A DNA stretch of 43,465 nucleotides. Origin: a virus. Shown one piece after another: positions 29,913-38,601 of this stretch; positions within the stretch are counted from its first letter, which is position 1, and the number at the start of each line of letters is the position of its first letter. The DNA is taken from positions 1 through 43,465 of the IMG/VR virus record IMGVR_UViG_3300042391_000311, one strand, 5' to 3'. The position numbers and the translations under genes are program-made. The notes beneath the pieces were generated by a model, which made no database searches, was not told where the DNA came from, and worked only from the letters and a program-made list of their open reading frames with translations.

Positions 29913-30800
29913 ATGTCAAATTTAACTCCACAACAATATTACGAAAATGAATCAAATTGGGGTTCATATCAGTATGTAACATTAGCTGATATCGTAAATA
30001 ACTTTATGTTGATGTATGTAGGTAACGATAAGATGGTTGCTAACGTGAAGCGTTACCAAATATTATTTCATGCTAAACAAGCTATCAAATTACTAAACAT
30101 TGATGCGTTTAGACTTACAAAATCATTAGAGCTTAATGTTCACGATAACTTGAAGTTTATATTGCCTCCAGATTATGTAAATTATGTAAAAATATATATA
30201 GAGCATAAAGGAGGGCTAAGATTATTAGCTGAAAATAGAAGACCTAATTCAGCAACTCATTTTGCTCAAGATAATGATGGCACACCTGAATTTTACGATC
30301 CGCTTGGAAATGTAATTACATCTCCATCTGAATTAGATACAACTAGATTAACTCAATCTCTTTACACAGGTCCAGGTCCATTCAATGGTGACTACGGTTA
30401 CTGCTTCGATGACAACTGGTACTTCACTAGAAGCACAGGAGGTGCTTATGGTATGCAGACAGATGAGATTACAGCTGGTCCTACATTTAGAATTCAGAAC
30501 GGTGTGATTGACTTCAGCTCAAATGCTGAGAACAACACCATCGTCTTGGAGTATATATCTGATGGTATGGAGAACGGTGATGATTCATTGGTTCAAGTAA
30601 ACAAGTTGGCTGAAGAGTTCGTGTACCGATACATCAAGTGGTGTATTTTGAATTCTAAGTATGGAGTTCCAATGTATGAAAAGAAAATGGCTAAAGACGA
30701 GAAACAGGCAGAATTTAGAAATGCTAAGATACGTATGAGTAACATGCATCCATCTAGATTATTAATAAGCCTTAGAGGACAAAATAAAATAATTAAATAA
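29913..30800 (+). CDS. Tail tubular/ring-type protein (295 aa)
   Basis: Helical N-terminus with YQILFHAKQAIKLLNIDAFR (about 48-67), then strands (LPPDYVNYVKIYI), an acidic central insert and a helical end (VNKLAEEFVYRYIKWCILNS). This layout is that of the tail tubular or ring-2 family in crAss-like phages. It is followed with one-base overlap by the tail muzzle gene. Confidence 0.62.
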   Translation: MSNLTPQQYYENESNWGSYQYVTLADIVNNFMLMYVGNDKMVANVKRYQILFHAKQAIKLLNIDAFRLTKSLELNVHDNLKFILPPDYVNYVKIYIEHKGGLRLLAENRRPNSATHFAQDNDGTPEFYDPLGNVITSPSELDTTRLTQSLYTGPGPFNGDYGYCFDDNWYFTRSTGGAYGMQTDEITAGPTFRIQNGVIDFSSNAENNTIVLEYISDGMENGDDSLVQVNKLAEEFVYRYIKWCILNSKYGVPMYEKKMAKDEKQAEFRNAKIRMSNMHPSRLLISLRGQNKIIK

Positions 30801-33800
30801 TGGCAGAAATAACTAATAGTTTTATTGCTGCTATGATGAATAAGGACATGGACGAGAGAATCGTTCCGTCTAATTCATATAGAGATGCATTAAATATTGA
30901 CATAGACGTTTCTGAGGGTTCTGATGCAGGATCTGCTCAGAATAAGCTAGGAAATACCAAAATTGGTAATTTAGAAGCTGTCACAGGATTCAACCCTGTA
31001 ACTGCGATGGCTAGAACTATTGGTGCCACAACAAATGAGAAGGACAACGTCATCTATTGGTTGATCGCCTCTGACAAGTTTGATGGAATATATGAGTTCA
31101 GCGAGGAGACTGGTGCTATAGTTAGAGTTCTACAATCCAACAAGTTAACTCCATCTACCCCAAGTAAACTTAACTTTAGTAAGTCATATATTATAACAGG
31201 ATTTAACTTTGTTAATGGATTCTTATATTGGACAGATGATTATAATCCACCGAGAAAGATAAATATTTCTAGAGCTAAGTCTTACTCAGTAGATGATGCG
31301 CGAATTGATGATGATATTGATGTTATATTGGAGCCGCCTTTGACATCTCCAACTATTAAGATGTCAAATGATGTTGACAAACCTAACAATATTGAGGAGA
31401 AGTTTGTTTACTTTGCCTACAGATTTGAATACATTGACAATCAGTACAGTTCGTTGTCTCCATTTTCAGCTGTTTCATTTAACCCGAAAGATTTTGAGTT
31501 AGATTTTGCAGCAGGTAACAACAAGTCAATGGTTAATAAGTTCAACACAGCGACTGTTACATTTAAGACAGGCAATCGAAATGTTAAGGCGATTCAGTTA
31601 ATTATGCGCGACACTAGAAACATTAACGCTAGTTTGGTTGAGACATTTAACAAGCAGGACCTAAATATAGATGATAACTCATTCTATTCATTTGCATTTA
31701 ACAACAACAAGACATATACAATAATTACTCCTGATCAGGTGACTAGATTATTTGATAACGTTCCTTTAACAGCTAAGGCTCAGGAGTTCGTAGGTAATAG
31801 AATTATGTACGGTAACTATACTCAGTTTCAAAACATTGATGAACCTATCGATATTATTCTAGATTATACGTCTGTAGATAATATTAGTGATCCCCCAAAT
31901 GAAAAGGCTCCTATTCAGACATTTAAGTCAGATAGAGACTACGAGATGGCTATCGTGTACTTAGATAAGTATGGTCGTATGACTACACCGCTAACATCTC
32001 AGGATAACACAATATACATACCGCCAAGTAAATCCAACAAGGGTAACAGCTTGCAGTTAGAAATTAAGAATAATCCTCCTTCATGGGCAACTAACTACAG
32101 ATTATACATTAAACAAAGTAAGGGTAACTATTACAATATATTCCCATTGTATATGTATGTATCTGGAGAATACAGATACTTCTTAATTAATGAATCAGAT
32201 AGAGATAAGATTCCAGTTGGAGATTACTTAATCTTTAAATCTGTTTCTAATGGTCCTACGTTCTCTAATAAAAAGTATAAGGTTCTAGAGCTTAAGCCTC
32301 AGTTGGCTAACTTTGAAGGAATTCAGGGTGCGCAAGCTGGTCTTTATTTCAAGGTAAAAGCAGATAGCAACTCTGATTTATCTCAGAGTGGAATACTTTT
32401 ATGGTACGAGGATGGATACGGCACTGATTCTCAATTTGGAAATCAAATATATCAAAATATAGCATATAATGAATATCCTATTTATTATGGTGAAAATAAT
32501 GATGTTTTAAAATTAGTACCTTCAATAAGTACTGCTCAAAATGATAATAGAATTACAATTAAAGCAGATTCTGCAACTACATTTATTTGGACAAGTTCAA
32601 TTAATGGAAGTACAGGTTGGAGTTCACCCATTGCTATAGTGTTAAATACACCAATTCAAGTTGGAACTCATTTTCAAGTAAATTTTATTGCTTATCCTGT
32701 ATTTAATGATATTTGGAAAATAAATGTAAGAGGGTTTCAATCTTCACCTATAGCTAATTATTTTGGAGGAGTTGGATTATTTACTAATTCACCATATATA
32801 CCATTAACTCCAGATCCAAATAATGAAGTAGAAATTCTTCCTGGTGATATTATAACTATATCTATACAGCAATCTCCATTTAATAGTTTTTCTTATTCTA
32901 AAACATTTTATGCTAATTCAAAATATAAAAATATAGAGGAATGGTTCGTTGAGTCTGGATCTTATTTATTATTTGATAGCAACATAGGAACTGATTCAAA
33001 TAATATATCATTCAGAAGGGGATATGTTATAAGTCTTTCATCTAATTTTAATGATTCATTACAAAGTGATTATCCATCAAGTTTAAATCTTCCTGTATAT
33101 ATGGTAATCAGAATGCAGGATGCGCCAGGAGATGAATTTAATAGAGCATCTGGAAGTATTTCAATCAAGAGATCTGAGAATATTATAATAGCTGAGACAT
33201 CTCCTAAAGAAATAGATATTGATATCTATCATGAGCTATCAAAAACATTCAACATATACGAAGGTAATCACCTGACAAGATGGAGCTATAAAGACTTTAC
33301 TTTTAATTCATTAGGAACAAACTTAGGACAATTGGTTCCAGGTTCTGAACCTACAGCAGGTGAATTCCCTCATGGTTTTGAGATTGGAGATAAGGTTTAT
33401 GTTTCTTCAGCAAATATAAATAATAATCCTTATGAAGTAGTTGATGTTGTTGATCAGTATAATATTGTTATTAATTTACCATTTCCTGGTCCTGGTCCCG
33501 CTGTACCTGGTTCTGTATCTTATAATTCATTTGATGTTGATCAGACAGTTTCTAACAGCGCTAAGATTCAAATAAATAATACAGAAATCGATAACTCAGA
33601 TTTCAATGCATGGTCTTATAAAAACGCATTAGAGACATATAGAATTAGAGATGACTTTAACAAGCCAACACTAGAATATAGTCTTAGAGCTATGACAACT
33701 GTTGACGAGTACAGTAAAAAGTTTAGTAAGAACTCTATTTGCTACAGTGGTACTTATGGGGAAAATACTAATATAAATAGATTGAATGAATTTAATCTAT

Positions 33801-34579
33801 CTATTGCTAACTTTAAGTATTTAGATAGCGAGTACGGATCTATACAGAAGCTTCACGCTAGAAATACTAATCTTGTTGTGTTCCAAGAAGATAAAGTAAG
33901 TGAGGTACTGTACGGAAAGAACTTATTATCAGATTCAGTTGGTGGTGGATCTATTGTATCAATACAAGAGGTTCTTGGAAGTCAAGTTGCTTATCCAGGA
34001 GAATGGGGAATAAGCTTAAATCCAGAGTCATTTTCCAAATTTGGAACTGAAATATACTTCTCAGATTCTAAGAGAGGAATTGTATTGCAAATGTCTGGAG
34101 ATCAAGTTACTAGAATATCAGACAATTTTATGACTGATTATTTTAGAGATTTAATGATGAGCAGTCAATATACTCAGAAGCTTGGAGCTTACGATCCGCA
34201 TAACAATATGTACACGTTATCATCTAATGATATAAGTGTCTCAGCTTGTAGATTAGAGTTAAATATACTTTCAAGAGTAATTAACTACAATACAAATGGA
34301 AATCTTATAGATCTTTTCACAATCACAACTGATGGTGCATGGGACATTGAATTGGTTGATATCGGATGGGGAACTAACTGGGTGAGTGGGTTTACACCTA
34401 ATGGATTCGGGTCACAAGATATAGATGCAAATGTAACTACAAATACATCGCTAGCTTTAAGAAAGGTAGTGTTTAATGTAAAGTATTGTACAAATAAAAA
34501 TATAGCATTCATTTTGACACAAGCTGGTTATAATAAGATTACAGTGGTTACAGGTGTATTTAATATGAGAAACGAATGA
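30800..34579 (+). CDS. Tail stabilisation/muzzle protein (1259 aa)
   Basis: The N-terminus (FIAAMMNKDMDERIVPSNSY, then RDALNIDIDVSEGSDAGSAQ) is diagnostic of the crAss-like tail stabilisation family; this large protein forms the tail tube or muzzle. The rest is beta-rich with LTKTRDxN-like turns. Bases about 32420-33060 (residues about 540-755) are more AT-rich with different codon use, as if a domain was exchanged. In related phages a segment like the separate 242-residue gene at 36260 is part of this protein. Overlaps the next gene by ATGA. Confidence 0.8.
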   Translation: MAEITNSFIAAMMNKDMDERIVPSNSYRDALNIDIDVSEGSDAGSAQNKLGNTKIGNLEAVTGFNPVTAMARTIGATTNEKDNVIYWLIASDKFDGIYEFSEETGAIVRVLQSNKLTPSTPSKLNFSKSYIITGFNFVNGFLYWTDDYNPPRKINISRAKSYSVDDARIDDDIDVILEPPLTSPTIKMSNDVDKPNNIEEKFVYFAYRFEYIDNQYSSLSPFSAVSFNPKDFELDFAAGNNKSMVNKFNTATVTFKTGNRNVKAIQLIMRDTRNINASLVETFNKQDLNIDDNSFYSFAFNNNKTYTIITPDQVTRLFDNVPLTAKAQEFVGNRIMYGNYTQFQNIDEPIDIILDYTSVDNISDPPNEKAPIQTFKSDRDYEMAIVYLDKYGRMTTPLTSQDNTIYIPPSKSNKGNSLQLEIKNNPPSWATNYRLYIKQSKGNYYNIFPLYMYVSGEYRYFLINESDRDKIPVGDYLIFKSVSNGPTFSNKKYKVLELKPQLANFEGIQGAQAGLYFKVKADSNSDLSQSGILLWYEDGYGTDSQFGNQIYQNIAYNEYPIYYGENNDVLKLVPSISTAQNDNRITIKADSATTFIWTSSINGSTGWSSPIAIVLNTPIQVGTHFQVNFIAYPVFNDIWKINVRGFQSSPIANYFGGVGLFTNSPYIPLTPDPNNEVEILPGDIITISIQQSPFNSFSYSKTFYANSKYKNIEEWFVESGSYLLFDSNIGTDSNNISFRRGYVISLSSNFNDSLQSDYPSSLNLPVYMVIRMQDAPGDEFNRASGSISIKRSENIIIAETSPKEIDIDIYHELSKTFNIYEGNHLTRWSYKDFTFNSLGTNLGQLVPGSEPTAGEFPHGFEIGDKVYVSSANINNNPYEVVDVVDQYNIVINLPFPGPGPAVPGSVSYNSFDVDQTVSNSAKIQINNTEIDNSDFNAWSYKNALETYRIRDDFNKPTLEYSLRAMTTVDEYSKKFSKNSICYSGTYGENTNINRLNEFNLSIANFKYLDSEYGSIQKLHARNTNLVVFQEDKVSEVLYGKNLLSDSVGGGSIVSIQEVLGSQVAYPGEWGISLNPESFSKFGTEIYFSDSKRGIVLQMSGDQVTRISDNFMTDYFRDLMMSSQYTQKLGAYDPHNNMYTLSSNDISVSACRLELNILSRVINYNTNGNLIDLFTITTDGAWDIELVDIGWGTNWVSGFTPNGFGSQDIDANVTTNTSLALRKVVFNVKYCTNKNIAFILTQAGYNKITVVTGVFNMRNE

Positions 34580-36237
34580 GAATAACAAACGGATTTGAGG
34601 TAGATGGAAATCTATACGAATATAAAAATTTAGAGCAGAGAGCCAATGGTGTTGCATTATTTGATGCACAGACTGGCTTTGGAGGAATTGACTTCTATCC
34701 ATTTGACGGAGCTACTGTAAAGGTAGTTACTGGTGTGATATCTACAGATATGAAGAACCTAGAGCCAGAGTTTAACAACAAGGTTTATTACTTAGTATCT
34801 GACAGAGTCTATACAAGAAATGATAAGGATCTTATGATATCCTTGGCTACAGAGATACCTGTCGTTTTAAATGTAGATGTATATGAGGGCACGTTTGTTT
34901 TTAATAATCCAGATAGCCTGCCTTACCTTTACTTGTTATGGAACTATGTAGATACGTTATCAGGCACTTCAGCTAACTATGTTGGCGATGAGGCGGATAA
35001 GATCATTACAGTTGACTTCGGTTCTAATGTTGGTATCGCTAGCTTAGACTACTCAGTAGCTTCAGCGGTTGACACACAGTTTGTACTTAAGTACAACAAT
35101 GCGATAGTTGGAGATACAGGACTAATCAACTCAACATCAGGCTCATTGGCATTTAATAAGTTCTCACCTGACATCACAACTGCATTGCTTTACACATACT
35201 CTCCGTCATCAGGAAACGACTGGACCGTAAGCAGAACGTTACCATCACTTACATCATTCTATATCTATGCTCCTAATGACGGAATTGAATCAACAGTTAG
35301 GGATCAGATAGCAGATACTCAGATGTGGCATGATGGAAGCGGAGCTGTACCTGTTGCAGGTAACAACATATACACAGACGTAAACGGATTAGAAAGATTT
35401 GCTGGTGGAAATGCTTATCATTTAGTTAGCCCCACCATAATGATAGCTCCACCTATTAGTGGTTTAACATGGGTGATAGTTAATGACTTCGGTCAGGCAG
35501 TTAGCGGTGGTGCTGTAGATTACGGACCAACTATTGCGCCTACAATAACTCAAGGAGAGATTGCTATTGTAAGAGGGGAATCTGTGGATATATTATTTCA
35601 GGCAGATGCTCAGGTTGACACATGGAATGTAATAACTTCAATGGATGATTATGAATTAACAGGAAGTGATACAGGTACAATATTTACGTATACAGATAAA
35701 TATGGTAATACAGTTAGAGTAACGGTTAGTATAAATGATACTATAACCATAGCATCTTCAACTACACCAGTAGTTATTCTTGGTAGTGGTGGATCAACAA
35801 ATATAGGTGTTTCAATATCTAGCGTTCTTCCTATTGGTTTAGACTTTGATATTAACTCAGGAAGATTATTTGGATCAGTTACAGATGGTTACATATTTCC
35901 TATTGAACTTACAGCAACAAACATAATTGGAACAAGCGCTCCTGTAACTGTTAATATAGTAATTGTTTCAAGTAATTCGCTTACTCCATTTGCTATAGAT
36001 ATCGAGAACGTGTCTGATGATCCAGCCGTATCATGCGCTTTGACAGGTGTATATTCATTGTTGTACCATAATGGTAATGCAGCGCTTCCAGATGTTAACG
36101 ACATAATATTTATAGACCCTCGTGGATTAAACCCATTGATGGGAGGTAATGTTTGGTATAATATCGAGACAGGGGTATATGTTGTAAAAGTTACAGAATC
36201 TGGGGCGGTTTCTCAATCAAGCAATTGCTTATTTTAA
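34576..36237 (+). CDS. Ig-domain virion protein, tail-associated (553 aa)
   Basis: Probable tail fibre or decoration. The C-terminal part (about 330-460) includes a beta-sandwich with VLPIGLDFDINSGRLFGSVT and ATNIIGTSAPVTV, the pattern of Ig-like (He_PIG-type) domains. N-terminus MRITNGFEVDGNLYEYKNLE is beta-rich. It lies between the tail muzzle and what looks like the muzzle's own C-terminal part. A receptor-contact role is inferred. Confidence 0.62.
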   Translation: MRITNGFEVDGNLYEYKNLEQRANGVALFDAQTGFGGIDFYPFDGATVKVVTGVISTDMKNLEPEFNNKVYYLVSDRVYTRNDKDLMISLATEIPVVLNVDVYEGTFVFNNPDSLPYLYLLWNYVDTLSGTSANYVGDEADKIITVDFGSNVGIASLDYSVASAVDTQFVLKYNNAIVGDTGLINSTSGSLAFNKFSPDITTALLYTYSPSSGNDWTVSRTLPSLTSFYIYAPNDGIESTVRDQIADTQMWHDGSGAVPVAGNNIYTDVNGLERFAGGNAYHLVSPTIMIAPPISGLTWVIVNDFGQAVSGGAVDYGPTIAPTITQGEIAIVRGESVDILFQADAQVDTWNVITSMDDYELTGSDTGTIFTYTDKYGNTVRVTVSINDTITIASSTTPVVILGSGGSTNIGVSISSVLPIGLDFDINSGRLFGSVTDGYIFPIELTATNIIGTSAPVTVNIVIVSSNSLTPFAIDIENVSDDPAVSCALTGVYSLLYHNGNAALPDVNDIIFIDPRGLNPLMGGNVWYNIETGVYVVKVTESGAVSQSSNCLF

Positions 36238-36247
36238 TTATAATACG

Positions 36248-36255
36248 TAACTTTG
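36248..36255 (+). promoter_or_regulatory. -7 promoter box TAACTTTG
   Basis: Matches TAnnTTTG but only 4 nt before the start codon at 36260, so the message would be leaderless if this is the promoter. Confidence 0.35.
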
Positions 36256-36259
36256 TATA

Positions 36260-36988
36260 ATGGAAGATACACTAACATTTTCAGCTAGATCTAATGGATG
36301 GACATCACGATGGTCTTTTATACCTGACTGGATGACTGGATTAAACAACTCGTTCTACACATGGAAGAACGGAGAGTTATATAAGCACGATACGAATACA
36401 AAGCGTAACGAGTTCTATGGGACTCAGTATCCATCCACGATTACCCCTATTCTTAATATGGAGCCTGCTCAGGTTAAGGTATTCAAGACACTTGCTCTTG
36501 ATAGTAATATGCCTTGGGATACCAAGATAACTACCGACCTAGTTGTTGGAGAGATTGCACAGAGCCAGTACGAGCCAAAAGAAGGTGAATGGTACGCGTA
36601 CATCAGAAGAGATGACGCTGAGAACTACGACACTAGAGCTCTATCTACACAGGGACTAGGTCAAGCATTGTCACTTGTTGGTAACACAATAAACTTCTCG
36701 TTTAATATTGGTAACAACATAAGCAATGGAGATACTATCTATAAGGTTTCATTAGGAAATTTAGTAAAGGTTGGTACGGTGTTGACACATACAGCTACTG
36801 CTGTTACGTTGTCAGCTGCTCCATTAACATCTGTATCTCCTGGCGACATGATTGTATATGTAAAGAATAGCGTTGCTGAGTCATATGGAGCTAGAGGTTT
36901 TTATATGGAGGTTAAGCTGTCGCTTATGTCAGATGATTATGCAGAGATATTTGCTGTGTCATCAAATGTATTTAAAAGTAATTATTAA
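36260..36988 (+). CDS. Tail muzzle C-terminal-like protein (242 aa)
   Basis: The sequence NGWTSRWSFIPDWMTGLNNS followed by FYTWKNGELYKHDTNTKRNE and FYGTQYPSTITPILNMEPAQ is the kind of segment that ends the tail stabilisation protein in crAss-like phages; here it is a separate gene, apart from the 1259-residue protein. The later half is beta-rich. It may assemble with the larger tail protein as a split subunit. Confidence 0.6.
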   Translation: MEDTLTFSARSNGWTSRWSFIPDWMTGLNNSFYTWKNGELYKHDTNTKRNEFYGTQYPSTITPILNMEPAQVKVFKTLALDSNMPWDTKITTDLVVGEIAQSQYEPKEGEWYAYIRRDDAENYDTRALSTQGLGQALSLVGNTINFSFNIGNNISNGDTIYKVSLGNLVKVGTVLTHTATAVTLSAAPLTSVSPGDMIVYVKNSVAESYGARGFYMEVKLSLMSDDYAEIFAVSSNVFKSNY

Positions 36989-37389
36989 TGGAATTTAGAA
37001 GATTGAATGAGTCTGACTACGATGATACGTTGGTCGGATGGTGGAAGAAGTGGCGATGGATTGCTCCATCAAGAGACTTCTTACCTGAGAACGGATCAGG
37101 TGGTATAATGGTCAGCAAGGACGGTGTAGATATATGTGCTGGATTTGTTTATTTCACGAACTCTAAGGTGGCTTGGATTGAGTTCATAGTATCTAACTTC
37201 GACTATAAGGAGAAGGACCGTAAGGACGCTCTAAAGTACCTAATCGATTCAATCAATACAATTGCTCTAGGTATGGGGTACAAGTTCATCTATACATCCG
37301 TAAAGAACCAGAACTTAATAAACGTATATACAGATTGTGGTTTCACTATGGGTAGTGTAAACTGTCAGGAAATGGTTAAGATTCTATGA
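36988..37389 (+). CDS. GNAT-like acyltransferase (133 aa)
   Basis: Compact alpha/beta protein with the GNAT outline: an N-terminal beta-alpha start (MEFRRLNESDYDDTLVGWWK), central strands AGFVYFTNSKVAWIEFIVSN, an acyl-CoA loop-like KEKDRKDALKYLIDSI, and a last strand with YTDCGFTMGS. It could modify a virion or host protein or metabolite. Overlaps the next gene by ATGA. Confidence 0.6.
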   Translation: MEFRRLNESDYDDTLVGWWKKWRWIAPSRDFLPENGSGGIMVSKDGVDICAGFVYFTNSKVAWIEFIVSNFDYKEKDRKDALKYLIDSINTIALGMGYKFIYTSVKNQNLINVYTDCGFTMGSVNCQEMVKIL

Positions 37390-37868
37390 ATATAAATCAG
37401 TTCTTTATTATCGATAATTTTTTAGATGATCCAGAGCTTCATCTTCAAGATATTTTTGACCACGACTTTACAGATGTACCATCAGATGTTGGTGTATTTA
37501 AAAACATACAGGACAGGAAGAGTGACATAGTTAGTGATGCAGTTCTGAAATTAATGCCTAACCATGAGGTAGCTTACAACTTTGTTCGTAAGTCACCACT
37601 AGATCAGGAAGAGCCAACATACATACACTCTGATGATATTATGGGTGATCTTACCTGCTTGCTGTATTTGAGTAAGAGCCATCCAAAAGAGGATGGAACA
37701 ACAATTTATGAGGACGATGAGATAACAAAAAATATGGAGTTCAGAAGCAAATTTAATAGAATGATAATTTTTGATGCTAAACTTTTTCATAGTAGAAATA
37801 TTTTGAGTAACTTTGGGGTTAATAAGTCGGCTAGACTTATACAAGTAATTTTTTTAAAGAAGAAATAA
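37386..37868 (+). CDS. 2-oxoglutarate/Fe(II) oxygenase-like protein (160 aa)
   Basis: A short double-stranded beta-helix protein. The iron-binding triad is visible as His81-x-Asp83 (TYIHSDDIMGDLT) and His135 (KLFHSRN), and Arg150 (SARLIQVIF) suits 2-oxoglutarate. The role in a phage is unknown; hydroxylation of a virion or host protein is inferred from position beside tail and cargo genes. Confidence 0.62.
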   Translation: MNINQFFIIDNFLDDPELHLQDIFDHDFTDVPSDVGVFKNIQDRKSDIVSDAVLKLMPNHEVAYNFVRKSPLDQEEPTYIHSDDIMGDLTCLLYLSKSHPKEDGTTIYEDDEITKNMEFRSKFNRMIIFDAKLFHSRNILSNFGVNKSARLIQVIFLKKK

Positions 37869-38599
37869 TGGCAGCAGTAACAAGTGTTATATCGGCAGGA
37901 GTGGCTTTGGCAGGAGTTGGTATGAGCGCATATCAACTTAGCGAATCACAGAAAACTAAAAAGAATGCACAGCAAGATGCAACAAATGCATTGAATAACT
38001 ACGGAAATATTAAAGAGCAGGATGTTTTTAGTGGGCTTCAGGTTCCTACAATGGGAGCTGAACTACAACAACAATCTGCTGATAGATCTACAGCTCAGGC
38101 ATTACAGATGGTTTCAGGTACTCCTGAGATGGCTATTGGAGCTACTCCAGGATTAGTTCAGGCTAACATGGAGCAGACAAGACAGATAGGTGGAGACTTA
38201 GACGCTTTGAGATACCAAAGAGATTTAGATCAAACTAGAAATAGAGCTAGAATTGAAGGAGGAAGAGTTGGTCGTCAAGAAGAAGTTATAAATGCTCAGT
38301 TATCAAATGCACAGATGGCAGGAAGACAAGCTGATTTGAATAAACAAGCTGGTATTTCTGGTATGTTTGCAGGCGCAACAAATACATTAAACGCTGTGGA
38401 TAAATTAGTTCCATTGTACTCTAATAAAACAACACCACAAACTCCAGTAGCAAATGGTAATACATATACACCAATGACTTACAACCCTGCGCCTATAGCT
38501 AATGTATCAGCTAATTACGGTTCGCAGGTTCAAGGTCTTCAACCAAGTGATTTTTGGGGAGCATCTGGTCTAGGTTATCAAAATCAAGTAATACCATAA
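37868..38599 (+). CDS. Cargo/internal virion protein (243 aa)
   Basis: Short N-terminal hydrophobic stretch (SVISAGVALAGVGMSAYQL), then a Gln/Ala-rich helical middle. Its position at the end of the tail gene set and its Ala/Gly-rich, membrane-interacting start match small ejected 'cargo' proteins of crAss-like phages. Not recognised to family level. Confidence 0.55.
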   Translation: MAAVTSVISAGVALAGVGMSAYQLSESQKTKKNAQQDATNALNNYGNIKEQDVFSGLQVPTMGAELQQQSADRSTAQALQMVSGTPEMAIGATPGLVQANMEQTRQIGGDLDALRYQRDLDQTRNRARIEGGRVGRQEEVINAQLSNAQMAGRQADLNKQAGISGMFAGATNTLNAVDKLVPLYSNKTTPQTPVANGNTYTPMTYNPAPIANVSANYGSQVQGLQPSDFWGASGLGYQNQVIP

Positions 38600-38601
38600 T
38601 T

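Noticed and set aside
38554-38601. Upstream ATG for the 523-residue cargo protein
   Set aside because: It lies inside the previous gene and adds a Ser-rich segment that looks like a frame shadow; ATG 38602 follows AATT.
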